Positions 17,406 to 26,239 of a stretch of 64,000 nucleotides of DNA are shown here, one piece after another; position 1 is the first letter of the stretch, and every line of letters begins with the position of its first letter. The notes beneath the pieces are model-generated. The model had not been told where the DNA came from, did no database searches, and saw only the letters and a list, made by a program, of their open reading frames with translations. The stretch is from NCBI RefSeq assembly GCF_048268305.1, contig NZ_JBLWVT010000010.1, positions 100,578-164,577 of the forward strand, in the 5' to 3' direction. A program made the position numbers and the translations under genes. The DNA is from Pseudodonghicola sp048268305. GTDB lineage: Bacteria; Pseudomonadota; Alphaproteobacteria; Rhodobacterales; Rhodobacteraceae.

Positions 17406-20092
17406 TTATGGTTTTGCCCGACCAGCCCCGGCTCCTCCAACGGCAGGCTGATCCGGAAGGCGCCGCCCGTGTGCCCTTGCAGATAGACGATATCGCCGCC
17501 CAGCCGCTGCATGATCTCCTTCGAGATCGCCAGCCCCAGCCCGGCGCCACCGGCCTTTTCGGCATTCACCCGGAAGAATTTCTCGAACACCGTCGATTGC
17601 ACCTCGGTCGGCACGCCGCTGCCGTTGTCGATGAAATCGACCACCACCTGCCCACCGACATCATGCACCGCGATCGTCAGCTCGGGCTGCGGCGCATCGC
17701 AGTATTTCTGCGCGTTTGAGATCAGGTTGATGAAGACCTGGGCCAGCCGATCGAGATCGGTGGTAAGCCAGATCGCCTCGTCCCCCCGCCGGCGTCGCAC
17801 CACCAGCGAGCCCTCCGCCCCCGCCAGCGCGGTGGAAACGGCGCGATCCAGCATCTCCGACAACAGACCCCTGCGCATGTTCAACGTGACCTGACCATTC
17901 TCAAGCACGCTCAGGTCCAGCAGGTCGTTCAGCAACCGGGTCAGCCGCAACGCCTCGTCATGGATGATACCGGCATAGCGGCTCTTCTCCTCCTCGCTCA
18001 ACCCACCCTCATCGCGCAGGATTTCCGAAAAGGCGCGGATCGAGGTCATCGGAGTGCGCAATTCATGGCTGATCTGGCCCAGAAAGGCATCCTTCTGCAG
18101 CGAAATCTGCGTCAGCTTTTCATTCGCCTCGCGAAGCTGCCGGGCGGTGCGGGCCAGCTCCGAGGATTTCGCCTCGAGCCGGCCGGAATATTCCATCAGC
18201 TGCGCGCTCTCATCCGCCACCGCCAGCAGATCCTCGACCGAAACCGACGATCCCCCGACGATCTGGCCGATCATCGCATGGGCCGCCGCCGCCCCCACCG
18301 ACCCGCTGAGTTCGCGCTCCAGCCGCTCAAGAAACAACGGCGTCGGTTCCGGCAGATGGCCGCGGCCGCCCTGCAGCGCCGCCTCGCGCTGGAACAGCGC
18401 CTGCGCCTCCCGCGCGCCGAGGATGCGCTGGGTCATGATCATCAGATCCTCGCTCTGCGCCACCGATCCGGTCCAGCCGCGCGGGCCGGCGGAATGGTCG
18501 AAGACATTGACGAATTGCGCGCCCTGCAATCGCTCCAGCGGGCTGGGAAAGCTCAGCATCGAGCCGAGACAGAAGGCCCCGACATTTAGCACCATGCTCC
18601 ACATCACCGAATGCACGATGGGATCGAGCCCCTCGATCCCGAAGAGCGCCTCGGGACGCAGCCAGGACAGACCGAAGAGCCCCTGCTCCAGCACCGATTG
18701 CGGCAGGATGCCGGCGCCGAGCTGCGGCAGCAGCAACGTATAGAGCCAGAGCACGAAGCCCACCGTCAGCCCCGCCAGGGCACCGATCCGGGTGGCGCCG
18801 CGCCAGAACAGCCCGCCGACCATCGCCGGCAGGATCTGGGCGATGCCGGCGAAGGAGATCAGCCCGATCGAGGCCAGCGCCGATCCGCCCCCCGACAGCC
18901 GGAAATAGAAATAGCCCAGCGCCATGATCGCCCCGATGGAAATCCGCCGCGCCAAGAGCACCACATTGCGCACATCGCCCGAGACCGAGGCCCGGTCGCC
19001 CTGCGCCGACAGCCAGATCGGCATCACCAGATGGTTCGACACCATGGTCGACAGCGCCATCGCCGCCACGATCACCATCGAGGTGGCCGAGGAGAACCCG
19101 CCCAGGAAGGACAGCATCGCCAATGCCGCCTTGCCCTGTGCCAGGGGCACCGTCAGCACGAACATGTCCGGATTGGCCCCCGCCGGCATCACCTCGAGCC
19201 CCACCGCCGCGATCGGCACCACGAAGAGGCTGATCAGCAGCAGATAGAGCGGAAAGGCCCAGGCCGCTGTCCGCAGGTGACGTTCGTCGTCGTTTTCGAC
19301 CACCATCACCTGGAACATCCGCGGCAGGCAGACGAAGGCCGCGACCGCCAGGAAGGTGATCGTCGCCCAGCGGCTGCCGTTCACCTGCCATTCCCCGATG
19401 GGAGAGGCGTCGATCCGCGCCAGCGTCTCGGCAACGCCGCCCGACAGGCCCCAGACCACGAAAATGCCCACCGCCAGCAGCGCCACCAGCTTCACCACCG
19501 CCTCGAGCGCGATGGCGGTCACCACCCCGTGGTGGCGTTCGTTGGCGTCGAGGTTGCGGGTGCCGAAGAGGATGGCGAAGACGGCCAGCCCGACCGCCAC
19601 CCAGAACACCACCGAGGCATCGCTGTAGCTGCCGACCGGCGCCTCCTCGAAGAAGATCGAGAAGGAGAGCGTGATGGATTGCAGTTGCAGCGCGATATAG
19701 GGGGTGATGCCGATGACGGCGAGCACGGTGACCGCGATCGCCAGCAGGTTCGACTTGCCATAGCGCGACGAGATCAGGTCGGCGACCGAGGTCACCCGCT
19801 GGCTGCGCCCGACCCGCACCAGCTTGCGCAGACCCCACCACCAGCCCATCATCACCAGGGTCGGCCCGAGATAGATGGTAACGAACTCCAGCCCGGAGCG
19901 CGCCGCATAGCCCACCGCACCATAGAAGGTCCAGGCGGTGCAATAGATCGACAGCGACAGCGTATAGATCAGCGGCGAACGCAACCAGGTGCTGCGCCCG
20001 GTGGCGGCGAAGCGGTCGGCGGCGAAGGCGACGATGAACAGCAGCGCCACATAGGCCAGGCAGACCAGCACCATGAGGTTGAGGGTTGCCAT
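17402..20092 (-). CDS. Sodium:solute symporter-type sensor histidine kinase (CbrA/CrbS-like architecture)
   Basis: 896 residues. The first about 540 residues are a 12-13 helix SSS-family transporter domain (SLSIYCTAWTFYGAVGYAAR near 50, RVTSVADLISSRYGKS near 100). After a linker comes a coiled-coil stretch, the HisKA box FLGQISHELRTPM with the phosphorylated His at 676, and a HATPase domain (NLISNAQKYCDAP, DNGSGVP, GAGLGLAISKEI). Kinases of this build sense carbon or nitrogen supply (CbrA: histidine; CrbS: acetate) through or with the transporter domain. It is the third gene of a minus-strand operon after a receiver protein and a small membrane protein. The signal is not known; the neighbouring acyl-responsive regulator suggests short-chain fatty acids. 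Confidence 0.9.
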   Translation of the reverse strand: MATLNLMVLVCLAYVALLFIVAFAADRFAATGRSTWLRSPLIYTLSLSIYCTAWTFYGAVGYAARSGLEFVTIYLGPTLVMMGWWWGLRKLVRVGRSQRVTSVADLISSRYGKSNLLAIAVTVLAVIGITPYIALQLQSITLSFSIFFEEAPVGSYSDASVVFWVAVGLAVFAILFGTRNLDANERHHGVVTAIALEAVVKLVALLAVGIFVVWGLSGGVAETLARIDASPIGEWQVNGSRWATITFLAVAAFVCLPRMFQVMVVENDDERHLRTAAWAFPLYLLLISLFVVPIAAVGLEVMPAGANPDMFVLTVPLAQGKAALAMLSFLGGFSSATSMVIVAAMALSTMVSNHLVMPIWLSAQGDRASVSGDVRNVVLLARRISIGAIMALGYFYFRLSGGGSALASIGLISFAGIAQILPAMVGGLFWRGATRIGALAGLTVGFVLWLYTLLLPQLGAGILPQSVLEQGLFGLSWLRPEALFGIEGLDPIVHSVMWSMVLNVGAFCLGSMLSFPSPLERLQGAQFVNVFDHSAGPRGWTGSVAQSEDLMIMTQRILGAREAQALFQREAALQGGRGHLPEPTPLFLERLERELSGSVGAAAAHAMIGQIVGGSSVSVEDLLAVADESAQLMEYSGRLEAKSSELARTARQLREANEKLTQISLQKDAFLGQISHELRTPMTSIRAFSEILRDEGGLSEEEKSRYAGIIHDEALRLTRLLNDLLDLSVLENGQVTLNMRRGLLSEMLDRAVSTALAGAEGSLVVRRRRGDEAIWLTTDLDRLAQVFINLISNAQKYCDAPQPELTIAVHDVGGQVVVDFIDNGSGVPTEVQSTVFEKFFRVNAEKAGGAGLGLAISKEIMQRLGGDIVYLQGHTGGAFRISLPLEEPGLVGQNHK

Positions 20093-20105
20093 CGCGTGCC
20101 CCGTC

Positions 20106-20441
20106 TCAGCCCGGCGGCGGGGCCGGCTCGACCTCGCGCGCGGGGCCGGCCGGATCGCCGGGTCCGGCGCCGGACCAGCCGCGCGTCAGCCGCCCGAACC
20201 AGAGGTTGCCAAGGATCAGCGCCGCCCAGACGGTGAAGATATAGATCACCGCGTCAGAACTTTTCACCGCGCCCGGCTGGCCGGCACGCGGCCAGATCAG
20301 CGGCACCGCGAAGAGCAACGCGCCAAGCACCGGCAACAGCCGCGCCGCATCCATCAGCCGTCGCCGGCGATAGCTCTGCCGCTCCAGGAAGACCGAGGGC
20401 GTCTTCGTGGCCCGCTCGGGCGCCTCGACCGGATCGGTCAT
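20106..20441 (-). CDS. Small membrane protein paired with the symporter-kinase
   Basis: 111 residues with a basic N-terminal segment (ERQSYRRRRLMDAARLL), two membrane helices (about 33-50 and 64-82) and a Pro/Gly/Ala-rich tail. The start overlaps the stop of the receiver gene (20438-20441) and the kinase begins 13 bp further on. Its size and position recall the small partner subunits (DUF4212, DUF485) of acetate-type SSS symporters, but the sequence match is weak. It may be a subunit or modulator of the kinase transporter domain. Confidence 0.65.
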   Translation of the reverse strand: MTDPVEAPERATKTPSVFLERQSYRRRRLMDAARLLPVLGALLFAVPLIWPRAGQPGAVKSSDAVIYIFTVWAALILGNLWFGRLTRGWSGAGPGDPAGPAREVEPAPPPG

Positions 20442-20818
20442 CGCTGCGCGGCCCGGGCATAGAGATCGCGGACCGCCTCCAACACCTCGGCGTTCGAGAA
20501 GGGCTTGGTCATGAACCGGCTGACCCCGGCGCGTTCGGCCATGTCACGGTCGCGCGATTGCCCACGGGCGGTCAGCATCAGCACCGGAAGATCGCGGAAC
20601 GCGTTGATTTCACGCAGTTCCCGCAGGATATCAAAGCCGCTGCGGCCGGGCAGCATGACATCGAGGATCACCAGATCGGGGGCGATGCGGCGCACCACCT
20701 CGACCGCGTCGGAGCCATCGGCATGGGTGTCCACCCGCCAGCCATCCCGGGTCAGCAGAAAGCGGATCGCCTCGGTGATATTGGCTTCGTCTTCGATCAG
20801 CAGCACATGACGTGTCAT
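20438..20818 (-). CDS. Single-domain response regulator
   Basis: 126 residues consisting only of a receiver domain. The acidic pair E9/D10, phosphoacceptor D53 in LVILDVMLPGRSG, the Thr of LMLTARGQ and the Lys of FMTKPF are all present. There is no output domain, so it must act through protein contact or pass phosphate on. It is cotranscribed with, and is the probable partner of, the histidine kinase two genes downstream. CrbR and CbrB, the partners of similar kinases elsewhere, do carry DNA-binding domains, so the wiring here differs. Confidence 0.9.
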   Translation of the reverse strand: MTRHVLLIEDEANITEAIRFLLTRDGWRVDTHADGSDAVEVVRRIAPDLVILDVMLPGRSGFDILRELREINAFRDLPVLMLTARGQSRDRDMAERAGVSRFMTKPFSNAEVLEAVRDLYARAAQR

Positions 20819-20941
20819 GCCGCCCTCCTCCCCCTGAGCCTCTTGTCCCGGCGCCGGCCGGTTCCGCCGCGGCCCGGGTGGGCCGATTTATTGGTTTTGG
20901 GCAGGATATCCAATGCGGCGGGACAGAGTCAAAACTCTTCG

Positions 20942-22243
20942 TCAGAACCCGTCGCTGAGGATCGAGGGTTCACGCCGGGCTTCGCAATCCTCGCGGGGGC
21001 AGACCCGGCAACTGCTGCCGACCGGCTGCGCCTGGGTGGCGCCGCTGTCGAGAACCGGCAAGATCAGCATGATCGAATGATAGACCGGATCGACATCGAA
21101 GCGCGGCTGGCCCAGCGGCCAGGCGATGGCGAAACATTCGAACTGCGCCGCGGTGCGACCAAGCTGCGACACCCGCCGCCGGATCGGCACCAACGGCCGG
21201 TTGAGCGCCGAGAACAGCGGCCAGAGTGGGCAGGATTCCCCGTGCCGCGGCAGCGCGAACCCGGTCAGCGGCTTGCGGAACAGGATCGAGCCCGAGGCAT
21301 CGCAGATCACCAGCCCGACCTCCTCGGGCAACGCGCCGGGCGGCATCGCCGCCAGCCGCCGGAACACCGCCGGCAGATCGACCGCGAAGACCGCCGCCAG
21401 GGCGAGCGGGTCGATCCCGTGCCGCGCCACCGCCTCGCGGAAGGGGACGAGCGGCATCGCGGCGGCATCGGCCCGGTATTGCGCCAGCACCGCCTGCCCC
21501 ACCGTCCGCGCCGCGCGCGAGGTCAGCTCCGGCGCCGTCTCGACCAGCTCCTCGGCAGCGACCCGGCCCTCTTCCAGATCGGGAAAGGAATGGCCATGAG
21601 CGGCCATGAAGGCCTCGACCTCCTCCTGCGGCGCGCCCCGGGTGTCCTGCGCCGCCTCGCTGTCGTCGAGATAGGCGACCAGCGCCTTCGAGCTGTCGGC
21701 GAGCCGCGCGCTGTCCTCGTTGAGGTTGCGGTGAAACCGGTCACGCCACTCTGGCTCAAGCTCTCCGGTCTCGGCCAGGATCGAGGCGGTGGAACGGATC
21801 GAAGCCGCGGTCGACAGCACCTCGTGCAGCGAGGCGGCGAGCCGCGGATCATGGGTCAGCCGGTCCGACAGCGTCTCGACCGTACGTTCGAGCGAGGCGA
21901 TGCGGCGATGCGACCAGGCCAGCACCTCGGCCCAGCCGGGAAAGCGACCGGCAAGTTCATCGGCGCGGTCGGTTTCGACCAGCGGCGTACCGGCATCCGC
22001 CGCCGCCTCGCGCAGCGCCGCGAGCAGCGCCGCCTCGGCCCCCTCGCTCAGCATCGAGGGTTCGACCCCCAGAACCTGGGCGATGTCGATCAGCAGCTTG
22101 CCGCCGATTCTGCGCCGATTGTGCTCGATCAGATTGAGATATGAGGCGGAGATTCCCACCCTGCGCGCCAGATCGGCCTGACGCAGCCCCTTGATCGCCC
22201 GCCTTTCGCGAATGCGGCTGCCTGTCAGCGTATCGCGTGCCAT
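20942..22243 (-). CDS. XRE-family short-chain fatty acyl regulator (DUF2083, ScfR/PrpR/RamB type)
   Basis: 433 residues. An N-terminal helix-turn-helix (RIRERRAIKGLRQADLARRV, then SASYLNLIEHNRRRIG) is followed by a helical middle with an IrrE-like segment and a C-terminal DUF2083-type domain that ends with a cysteine cluster (SSCRVCPREDCEARRE) able to hold an iron-sulfur or zinc centre. Relatives (RamB, PrpR, ScfR) control acetate, propionate or glyoxylate metabolism and sense acyl-CoA. The gene is minus strand, 123 bp upstream of the receiver-kinase operon, and divergent from the ABC importer at 22473. Confidence 0.88.
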   Translation of the reverse strand: MARDTLTGSRIRERRAIKGLRQADLARRVGISASYLNLIEHNRRRIGGKLLIDIAQVLGVEPSMLSEGAEAALLAALREAAADAGTPLVETDRADELAGRFPGWAEVLAWSHRRIASLERTVETLSDRLTHDPRLAASLHEVLSTAASIRSTASILAETGELEPEWRDRFHRNLNEDSARLADSSKALVAYLDDSEAAQDTRGAPQEEVEAFMAAHGHSFPDLEEGRVAAEELVETAPELTSRAARTVGQAVLAQYRADAAAMPLVPFREAVARHGIDPLALAAVFAVDLPAVFRRLAAMPPGALPEEVGLVICDASGSILFRKPLTGFALPRHGESCPLWPLFSALNRPLVPIRRRVSQLGRTAAQFECFAIAWPLGQPRFDVDPVYHSIMLILPVLDSGATQAQPVGSSCRVCPREDCEARREPSILSDGF

Positions 22244-22472
22244 TTTGCCCCCTCCCCTTTATGCCGGCTTTTCAAGGCCTTTCCGCGGCGCGGCATAATG
22301 ATTTTAACAATTATACCCATATACGTGTTCAGTTGTTGACAAAAATATTCTTCCCATCAAGGGGGTTATTGCGAAATTTTCCGAGCCACCCGCATACTTG
22401 ATTTGCACAATCGTGCTTGCGCCACCCCCGGGAAGAGGAGCCCGGCGGCGCAAACCGAAACGGGAGGAACAA
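22244..22472. promoter_or_regulatory. Divergent AT-rich intergenic region
   Basis: The 229 bp between the XRE regulator and the importer operon are clearly more AT-rich (about 22300-22400) than the surroundings and should hold promoters for both directions. A GCAC-aatc-GTGC dyad lies near 22408. A TTGACA hexamer at 22336-22341 has no fitting -10 box at normal spacing, so I do not place a start point. Confidence 0.45.
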
Positions 22473-23864
22473 ATGACCAAGACCACTGTCACGCGTCGCG
22501 GCGTGCTCAGGACAGGTGCCGTTGCAGGCGCCGGGCTGGCACTACCGACGATCTTCACCGCCTCATCGGCCTCGGCCTATATGAACGAACCCACCGGCGC
22601 CACTGTGACGCTGGGCTTCAACGTCCCCCAGAGCGGCCCCTATGCCGACGAGGGTGCCGACGAGCTGCGCGCCTATCAGCTTGCCGTCGAGCATCTGAAC
22701 GGCGACGGCGATGGCGGCATGCTGAACACCTTCAGTTCCAAGGCGCTGCAGGGCAACGGCATCCTGGGCAAGAAGGTGCAATTCGTCACCGGCGACACCC
22801 AGACCAAATCCGACGCCGCCCGCGCCAGCGCCAAGTCGATGATCGAAAAGGACGGCGCCATCATGATCACCGGCGGCTCGTCCTCGGGCGTGGCGGTCGC
22901 GGTGCAGGGCCTGTGCCAGGAGGCCGGCGTGGTCTTCATGGCGGGTCTGACCCATTCCAACGACACCACCGGCAAGGACAAGAAGGCCAACGGCTTCCGC
23001 CATTTCTTCAACGCCTATATGTCGGGGGCAGCGCTGGCGCCGGTGCTGGCGGCGCAATACGGCAAGGACCGCAAGGCCTATCACCTGACCGCCGATTACA
23101 CCTGGGGCTGGACCCAGGAGGAATCGATCAAGGCTGCGACAGAGGCCCTGGGCTGGACCACGGTGAACACGGTGAAGACGCCGCTCGCCGCGACGGATTT
23201 CAGCTCCTACATCGCCCCGGTGCTGAACTCGGGCGCCGATGTTCTGATCCTGAACCACTACGGCGGCAACATGGTCAACTCGCTGACCAACGCGGTGCAA
23301 TTCGGTCTGCGCGACAAGATGGTCAACGGCAAGAAGTTCGAAATCGTCGTGCCGCTCTATTCCCGGCTGATGGCCAAGGGCGCCGGCGAGAACGTCAAGG
23401 GTATCCTGGGATCGACCAACTGGCACTGGTCGCTGCAGGACGAGGCATCGAAGACCTTCGTCAAGAGCTTCGGCACCAAATACGGCTTCCCGCCCAGCCA
23501 GGCCGCGCATACCTGCTATTGCCAGACGCTGCTTTATGCCGATGCGGTGCAGCGCGCGGGATCGTTCGACCCCTGCGCGGTGGAAGAGGCGCTGACCGGC
23601 GGCGACAGCTCGCTGCCCGGGATCAGCTCCGAGGCCAACAAGGGCTTCCTGTTCGACGGGCTGGGCAATGGCCAGACGCTCTATCGCGGCGCGGATCACC
23701 AGTGCTTCAAGGACGTCCTGGTGGTGCGCGGGAAAGAGAACCCGACCAGCGAGTTCGACCTGCTGGAAGTGGTTCAGGTGACCCCGACCGCGCAGGTCTG
23801 GTACGAGCCGGATCACCCGATGTTCGCCGGCGGCAACCTGGGACAATGCAACCCGGGCGCCTGA
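22473..23864 (+). CDS. Periplasmic substrate-binding protein of a branched-chain amino acid/amide type ABC importer
   Basis: 463 residues from the ATG at 22473 (GGGAGGAAC just before). The N-terminus has a twin-arginine signal (VTRRGVLRTGAVAGAGLALP) ending near ASA. The mature part is a LivJ/UrtA-like fold: TVTLGFNVPQSGPYADEGAD at the start, MIEKDGAIMITGGSSSG and LNHYGGNMVNSL within the binding lobes. An unusual feature for the family is several cysteines near the C-terminus. The four transporter genes follow in order. The ligand could be a branched-chain amino acid, an amide or another small organic acid; sequence alone does not decide. Confidence 0.88.
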   Translation: MTKTTVTRRGVLRTGAVAGAGLALPTIFTASSASAYMNEPTGATVTLGFNVPQSGPYADEGADELRAYQLAVEHLNGDGDGGMLNTFSSKALQGNGILGKKVQFVTGDTQTKSDAARASAKSMIEKDGAIMITGGSSSGVAVAVQGLCQEAGVVFMAGLTHSNDTTGKDKKANGFRHFFNAYMSGAALAPVLAAQYGKDRKAYHLTADYTWGWTQEESIKAATEALGWTTVNTVKTPLAATDFSSYIAPVLNSGADVLILNHYGGNMVNSLTNAVQFGLRDKMVNGKKFEIVVPLYSRLMAKGAGENVKGILGSTNWHWSLQDEASKTFVKSFGTKYGFPPSQAAHTCYCQTLLYADAVQRAGSFDPCAVEEALTGGDSSLPGISSEANKGFLFDGLGNGQTLYRGADHQCFKDVLVVRGKENPTSEFDLLEVVQVTPTAQVWYEPDHPMFAGGNLGQCNPGA

Positions 23865-23882
23865 CCGGCCGCTGAACCGGTT

Positions 23883-23929
23883 CCGGAATTTTCCAGAAAT
23901 TCCGGGCCGTTTTCCGGATCGGAAAACGG
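23883..23929 (+). repeat. Two adjacent hairpins between binding-protein and permease genes
   Basis: CCGGAATTT (23883-23891) pairs with AAATTCCGG (23897-23905), and CCGTTTTCC (23907-23915) pairs with GGAAAACGG (23921-23929); both stems are perfect 9-mers with 5-nt loops. Such structures often stabilise the upstream mRNA and lower expression of the permease genes, giving excess binding protein. There is no T-run, so read-through is expected. Confidence 0.7.
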
Positions 23930-23997
23930 TCGCCCCACCTGTCGGATGCCTTCGGCCTGGCCGGAGGCATCCCCCTATCCCTTCCGGAGGCGGGACG

Positions 23998-25029
23998 ATG
24001 GACGCATTCCTTCTGCAAATTCTCAACGGCCTCGACAAGGGATCGGCCTATGCGCTGATCGCCCTGGGGCTGACCCTGATCTTCGGCACGCTCGGCGTGG
24101 TCAATTTCGCCCATGGCGCGCTCTTCATGATCGGCGCCTTCTGCGCGGTGACGCTCGAACGGCTGCTCACCCTCTCGTTCGAGACGATCGACCCGACCAA
24201 GACCGACTTTCTCGGCAATCCGCTGAAGATCAAGACCCCCTATGTCGAGGCCTGGTTCGGTCCCGAGACCGGAGCGGCGATCATCGACTGGTCGGTGCCG
24301 CTGGCGCTGATCTTCGCGATCCCGGTGATGCTGGCCATCGGCTATGCGATGGAGCGCGGGCTGATCAAGCATTTCTACAAGCGCCCCCACGCGGATCAGA
24401 TCCTGGTCACCTTCGGGCTCGCCATCGTGCTGCAGGAGGTGGTGAAATACTTCTTCGGCGCCAACCCGATCCAGACCCCGCCGCCCGAGGCGATGCGCGG
24501 ATCGGTCGATCTGGGCCAGATGATCGGCTTTCAGGCCAATGCGATCATCTATCCGATCTGGCGGCTGATCTATTTCTTCTTCGCCGTAGTGGTGATCGGC
24601 GGCGTCTTCGCCTTCCTGCAGTTCACCACCTTCGGCATGGTGGTCCGCGCCGGCATGGCCGACCGCGAGACCGTCGGGCTTCTGGGCATCAACATCGACC
24701 GCCGCTTTACCATCATGTTCGCCATCGCCGCCGCGGTGGCGGGGCTGGCCGGGGTGATGTACGGCCCGCTCAACCCGCCGAACTATCACATGGGCATGGA
24801 TTTCCTGGTGCTCAGCTTCGTGGTGGTCGTGGTCGGCGGCATGGGGTCACTGCCCGGCGCGGTGCTGGCCGGCTTCCTGCTGGGGATCCTCGAAAGCTTC
24901 GCCTCGACCACCTGGGCCACCACCACCCTTCCGGGCATCAACCAGATCATCATCTATCTGGTCGCCATCATCATTCTGCTGACGCGTCCGCGCGGCCTAA
25001 TGGGCCGCAAGGGCGTGATGGAGGAGTAA
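23998..25029 (+). CDS. livH: Branched-chain amino acid-type ABC permease (LivH-like)
   Basis: 343 residues with about eight membrane helices. Family features are the start LQILNGLDKGSAYALIALGL, FGTLGVVNFAHGALFMIGAF, and near the end VVVVGGMGSLPGAVLAGFLL. A 40-residue polar insert (about 60-95, FETIDPTKTDFLGNPLKIKT) between the first helices is longer than in E. coli LivH. It lies 133 bp after the binding protein and 3 bp before the second permease. The symbol follows family naming; the substrate is not proven. Confidence 0.88.
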   Translation: MDAFLLQILNGLDKGSAYALIALGLTLIFGTLGVVNFAHGALFMIGAFCAVTLERLLTLSFETIDPTKTDFLGNPLKIKTPYVEAWFGPETGAAIIDWSVPLALIFAIPVMLAIGYAMERGLIKHFYKRPHADQILVTFGLAIVLQEVVKYFFGANPIQTPPPEAMRGSVDLGQMIGFQANAIIYPIWRLIYFFFAVVVIGGVFAFLQFTTFGMVVRAGMADRETVGLLGINIDRRFTIMFAIAAAVAGLAGVMYGPLNPPNYHMGMDFLVLSFVVVVVGGMGSLPGAVLAGFLLGILESFASTTWATTTLPGINQIIIYLVAIIILLTRPRGLMGRKGVMEE

Positions 25030-25032
25030 CCC

Positions 25033-26229
25033 ATGCTGGGACTGGGCAAGAAAGACACCACCCTCCTGCTCGTCGTTGCGGTGCTGACGCTCTGCGCGCC
25101 GTTCATCCTGAACCCCTTCCCCGCCGGCAGCGCCATGGCGCAGTTCAACGCGGGCTACCCTGACCTGATGCAGCGCTTCGTGATCTTCGGCATCTTCGCG
25201 GTGGGCTTCAACATCCTGTTCGGACTGACCGGATACCTGTCCTTTGGCCATGCCGCCTTTCTGGGGGTGGGAAGCTATTCGGCGGTCTGGATCTTCAAGC
25301 TCTTCACCTACAACGTGCTGCCGGCCGTCGCGCTCAGCGTCGTGGTGGCCGGGCTCTTCTCGCTTCTTATCGGCTTCATCAGCCTGCGCCGGTCGGGCAT
25401 CTATTTCTCGATCCTGACGCTGGCCTTCGCGCAGATGTCCTTCGCCCTGGCCTATTCGGTGCTGTCGAACCCCAAGTTCAACCTGACCAATGGCGAAACC
25501 GGGCTGCAGGTCTATGCCGACGACCCGCAATGGTTCCACAGCGACAAGCTGCCCGATCTGCCGCATCTGTTCGGCCTGTCGATGCGGGCTACCCACACCA
25601 TGCATGTCGGCGGCTGGACCTTCGATTTCAACGCCGGCTACTACCTCTGCGCCGCGGTGATGCTGGCCGCCTTCTACCTGGCGATCCGCATCTTCCGCTC
25701 TCCCTTCGGAATGATGCTGAGGGCGGTGAAGTCGAACCAGCAGCGGATGAATTACACCGGGCTGAACACTCGCCCTTATACGCTGGCGGCCTTCGTGATC
25801 TCGGGCATGTATGCCGGGCTTGCCGGCGGGCTGATGGCGGCGATGGATCCGCTGGCCGGCGCCGAGCGGATGCAATGGACCGCGAGCGGCGAGGTGGTGC
25901 TGATGAACATCCTCGGCGGCACCGGCACGCTGATCGGCCCGGTGCTGGGCGCGGGCTTCATCAAATACTTCGAGAACATCTTCTCGAAGATCAACGACAC
26001 CGTGCTGCATGGTTGGTTCGGCTTTCTGCCCGACTGGCTGGAGGATGTGCTGGTCTTCATCGTGCATCCCTTCATCGGCAAGGGCTGGCACCTGACGCTG
26101 GGCCTGCTGTTCATGCTGGTGGTGATCTTCCTGCCCGGCGGGCTGGTCGAAGGTGGCCAGAGGCTGGCGCGCTGGATCAGGGGCCGGCGCGCCGGAAACA
26201 CCAGCCGCAAGACCGAACCGGCGGAATAG
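25033..26229 (+). CDS. livM: Branched-chain amino acid-type ABC permease (LivM-like)
   Basis: 398 residues. Motifs include GFNILFGLTGYLSFGHAAFL near 60-80, SLRRSGIYFSILTLAFAQM near 118-136 and LGGTGTLIGPVLGAGFIK near 295-312. A roughly 40-residue polar stretch between helices (about 155-195) matches the extended periplasmic loop of some amide/urea-type members. The basic C-terminal tail (IRGRRAGNTSRKTE) is cytoplasmic. It pairs with the preceding LivH-like protein in the membrane. Confidence 0.88.
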   Translation: MLGLGKKDTTLLLVVAVLTLCAPFILNPFPAGSAMAQFNAGYPDLMQRFVIFGIFAVGFNILFGLTGYLSFGHAAFLGVGSYSAVWIFKLFTYNVLPAVALSVVVAGLFSLLIGFISLRRSGIYFSILTLAFAQMSFALAYSVLSNPKFNLTNGETGLQVYADDPQWFHSDKLPDLPHLFGLSMRATHTMHVGGWTFDFNAGYYLCAAVMLAAFYLAIRIFRSPFGMMLRAVKSNQQRMNYTGLNTRPYTLAAFVISGMYAGLAGGLMAAMDPLAGAERMQWTASGEVVLMNILGGTGTLIGPVLGAGFIKYFENIFSKINDTVLHGWFGFLPDWLEDVLVFIVHPFIGKGWHLTLGLLFMLVVIFLPGGLVEGGQRLARWIRGRRAGNTSRKTEPAE

Positions 26230-26239
26230 GGAGGCAGCC

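Noticed and set aside
18327..20236. Two open frames of about 540 codons, one on each strand, inside the kinase gene
   Set aside because: Both are frame-shifted or antisense readings of the kinase, with low-complexity Arg/Gln/His sequence.
22336..22364. Sigma-70 promoter with TTGACA at 22336
   Set aside because: At 16-18 bp spacing the next hexamer is AAGGGG or similar, so there is no -10 box.
22400..22425. Sigma-54 promoter in the XRE/importer intergenic region
   Set aside because: TTGCAC and TTGC are present but separated by 8 bases instead of the 5 required.
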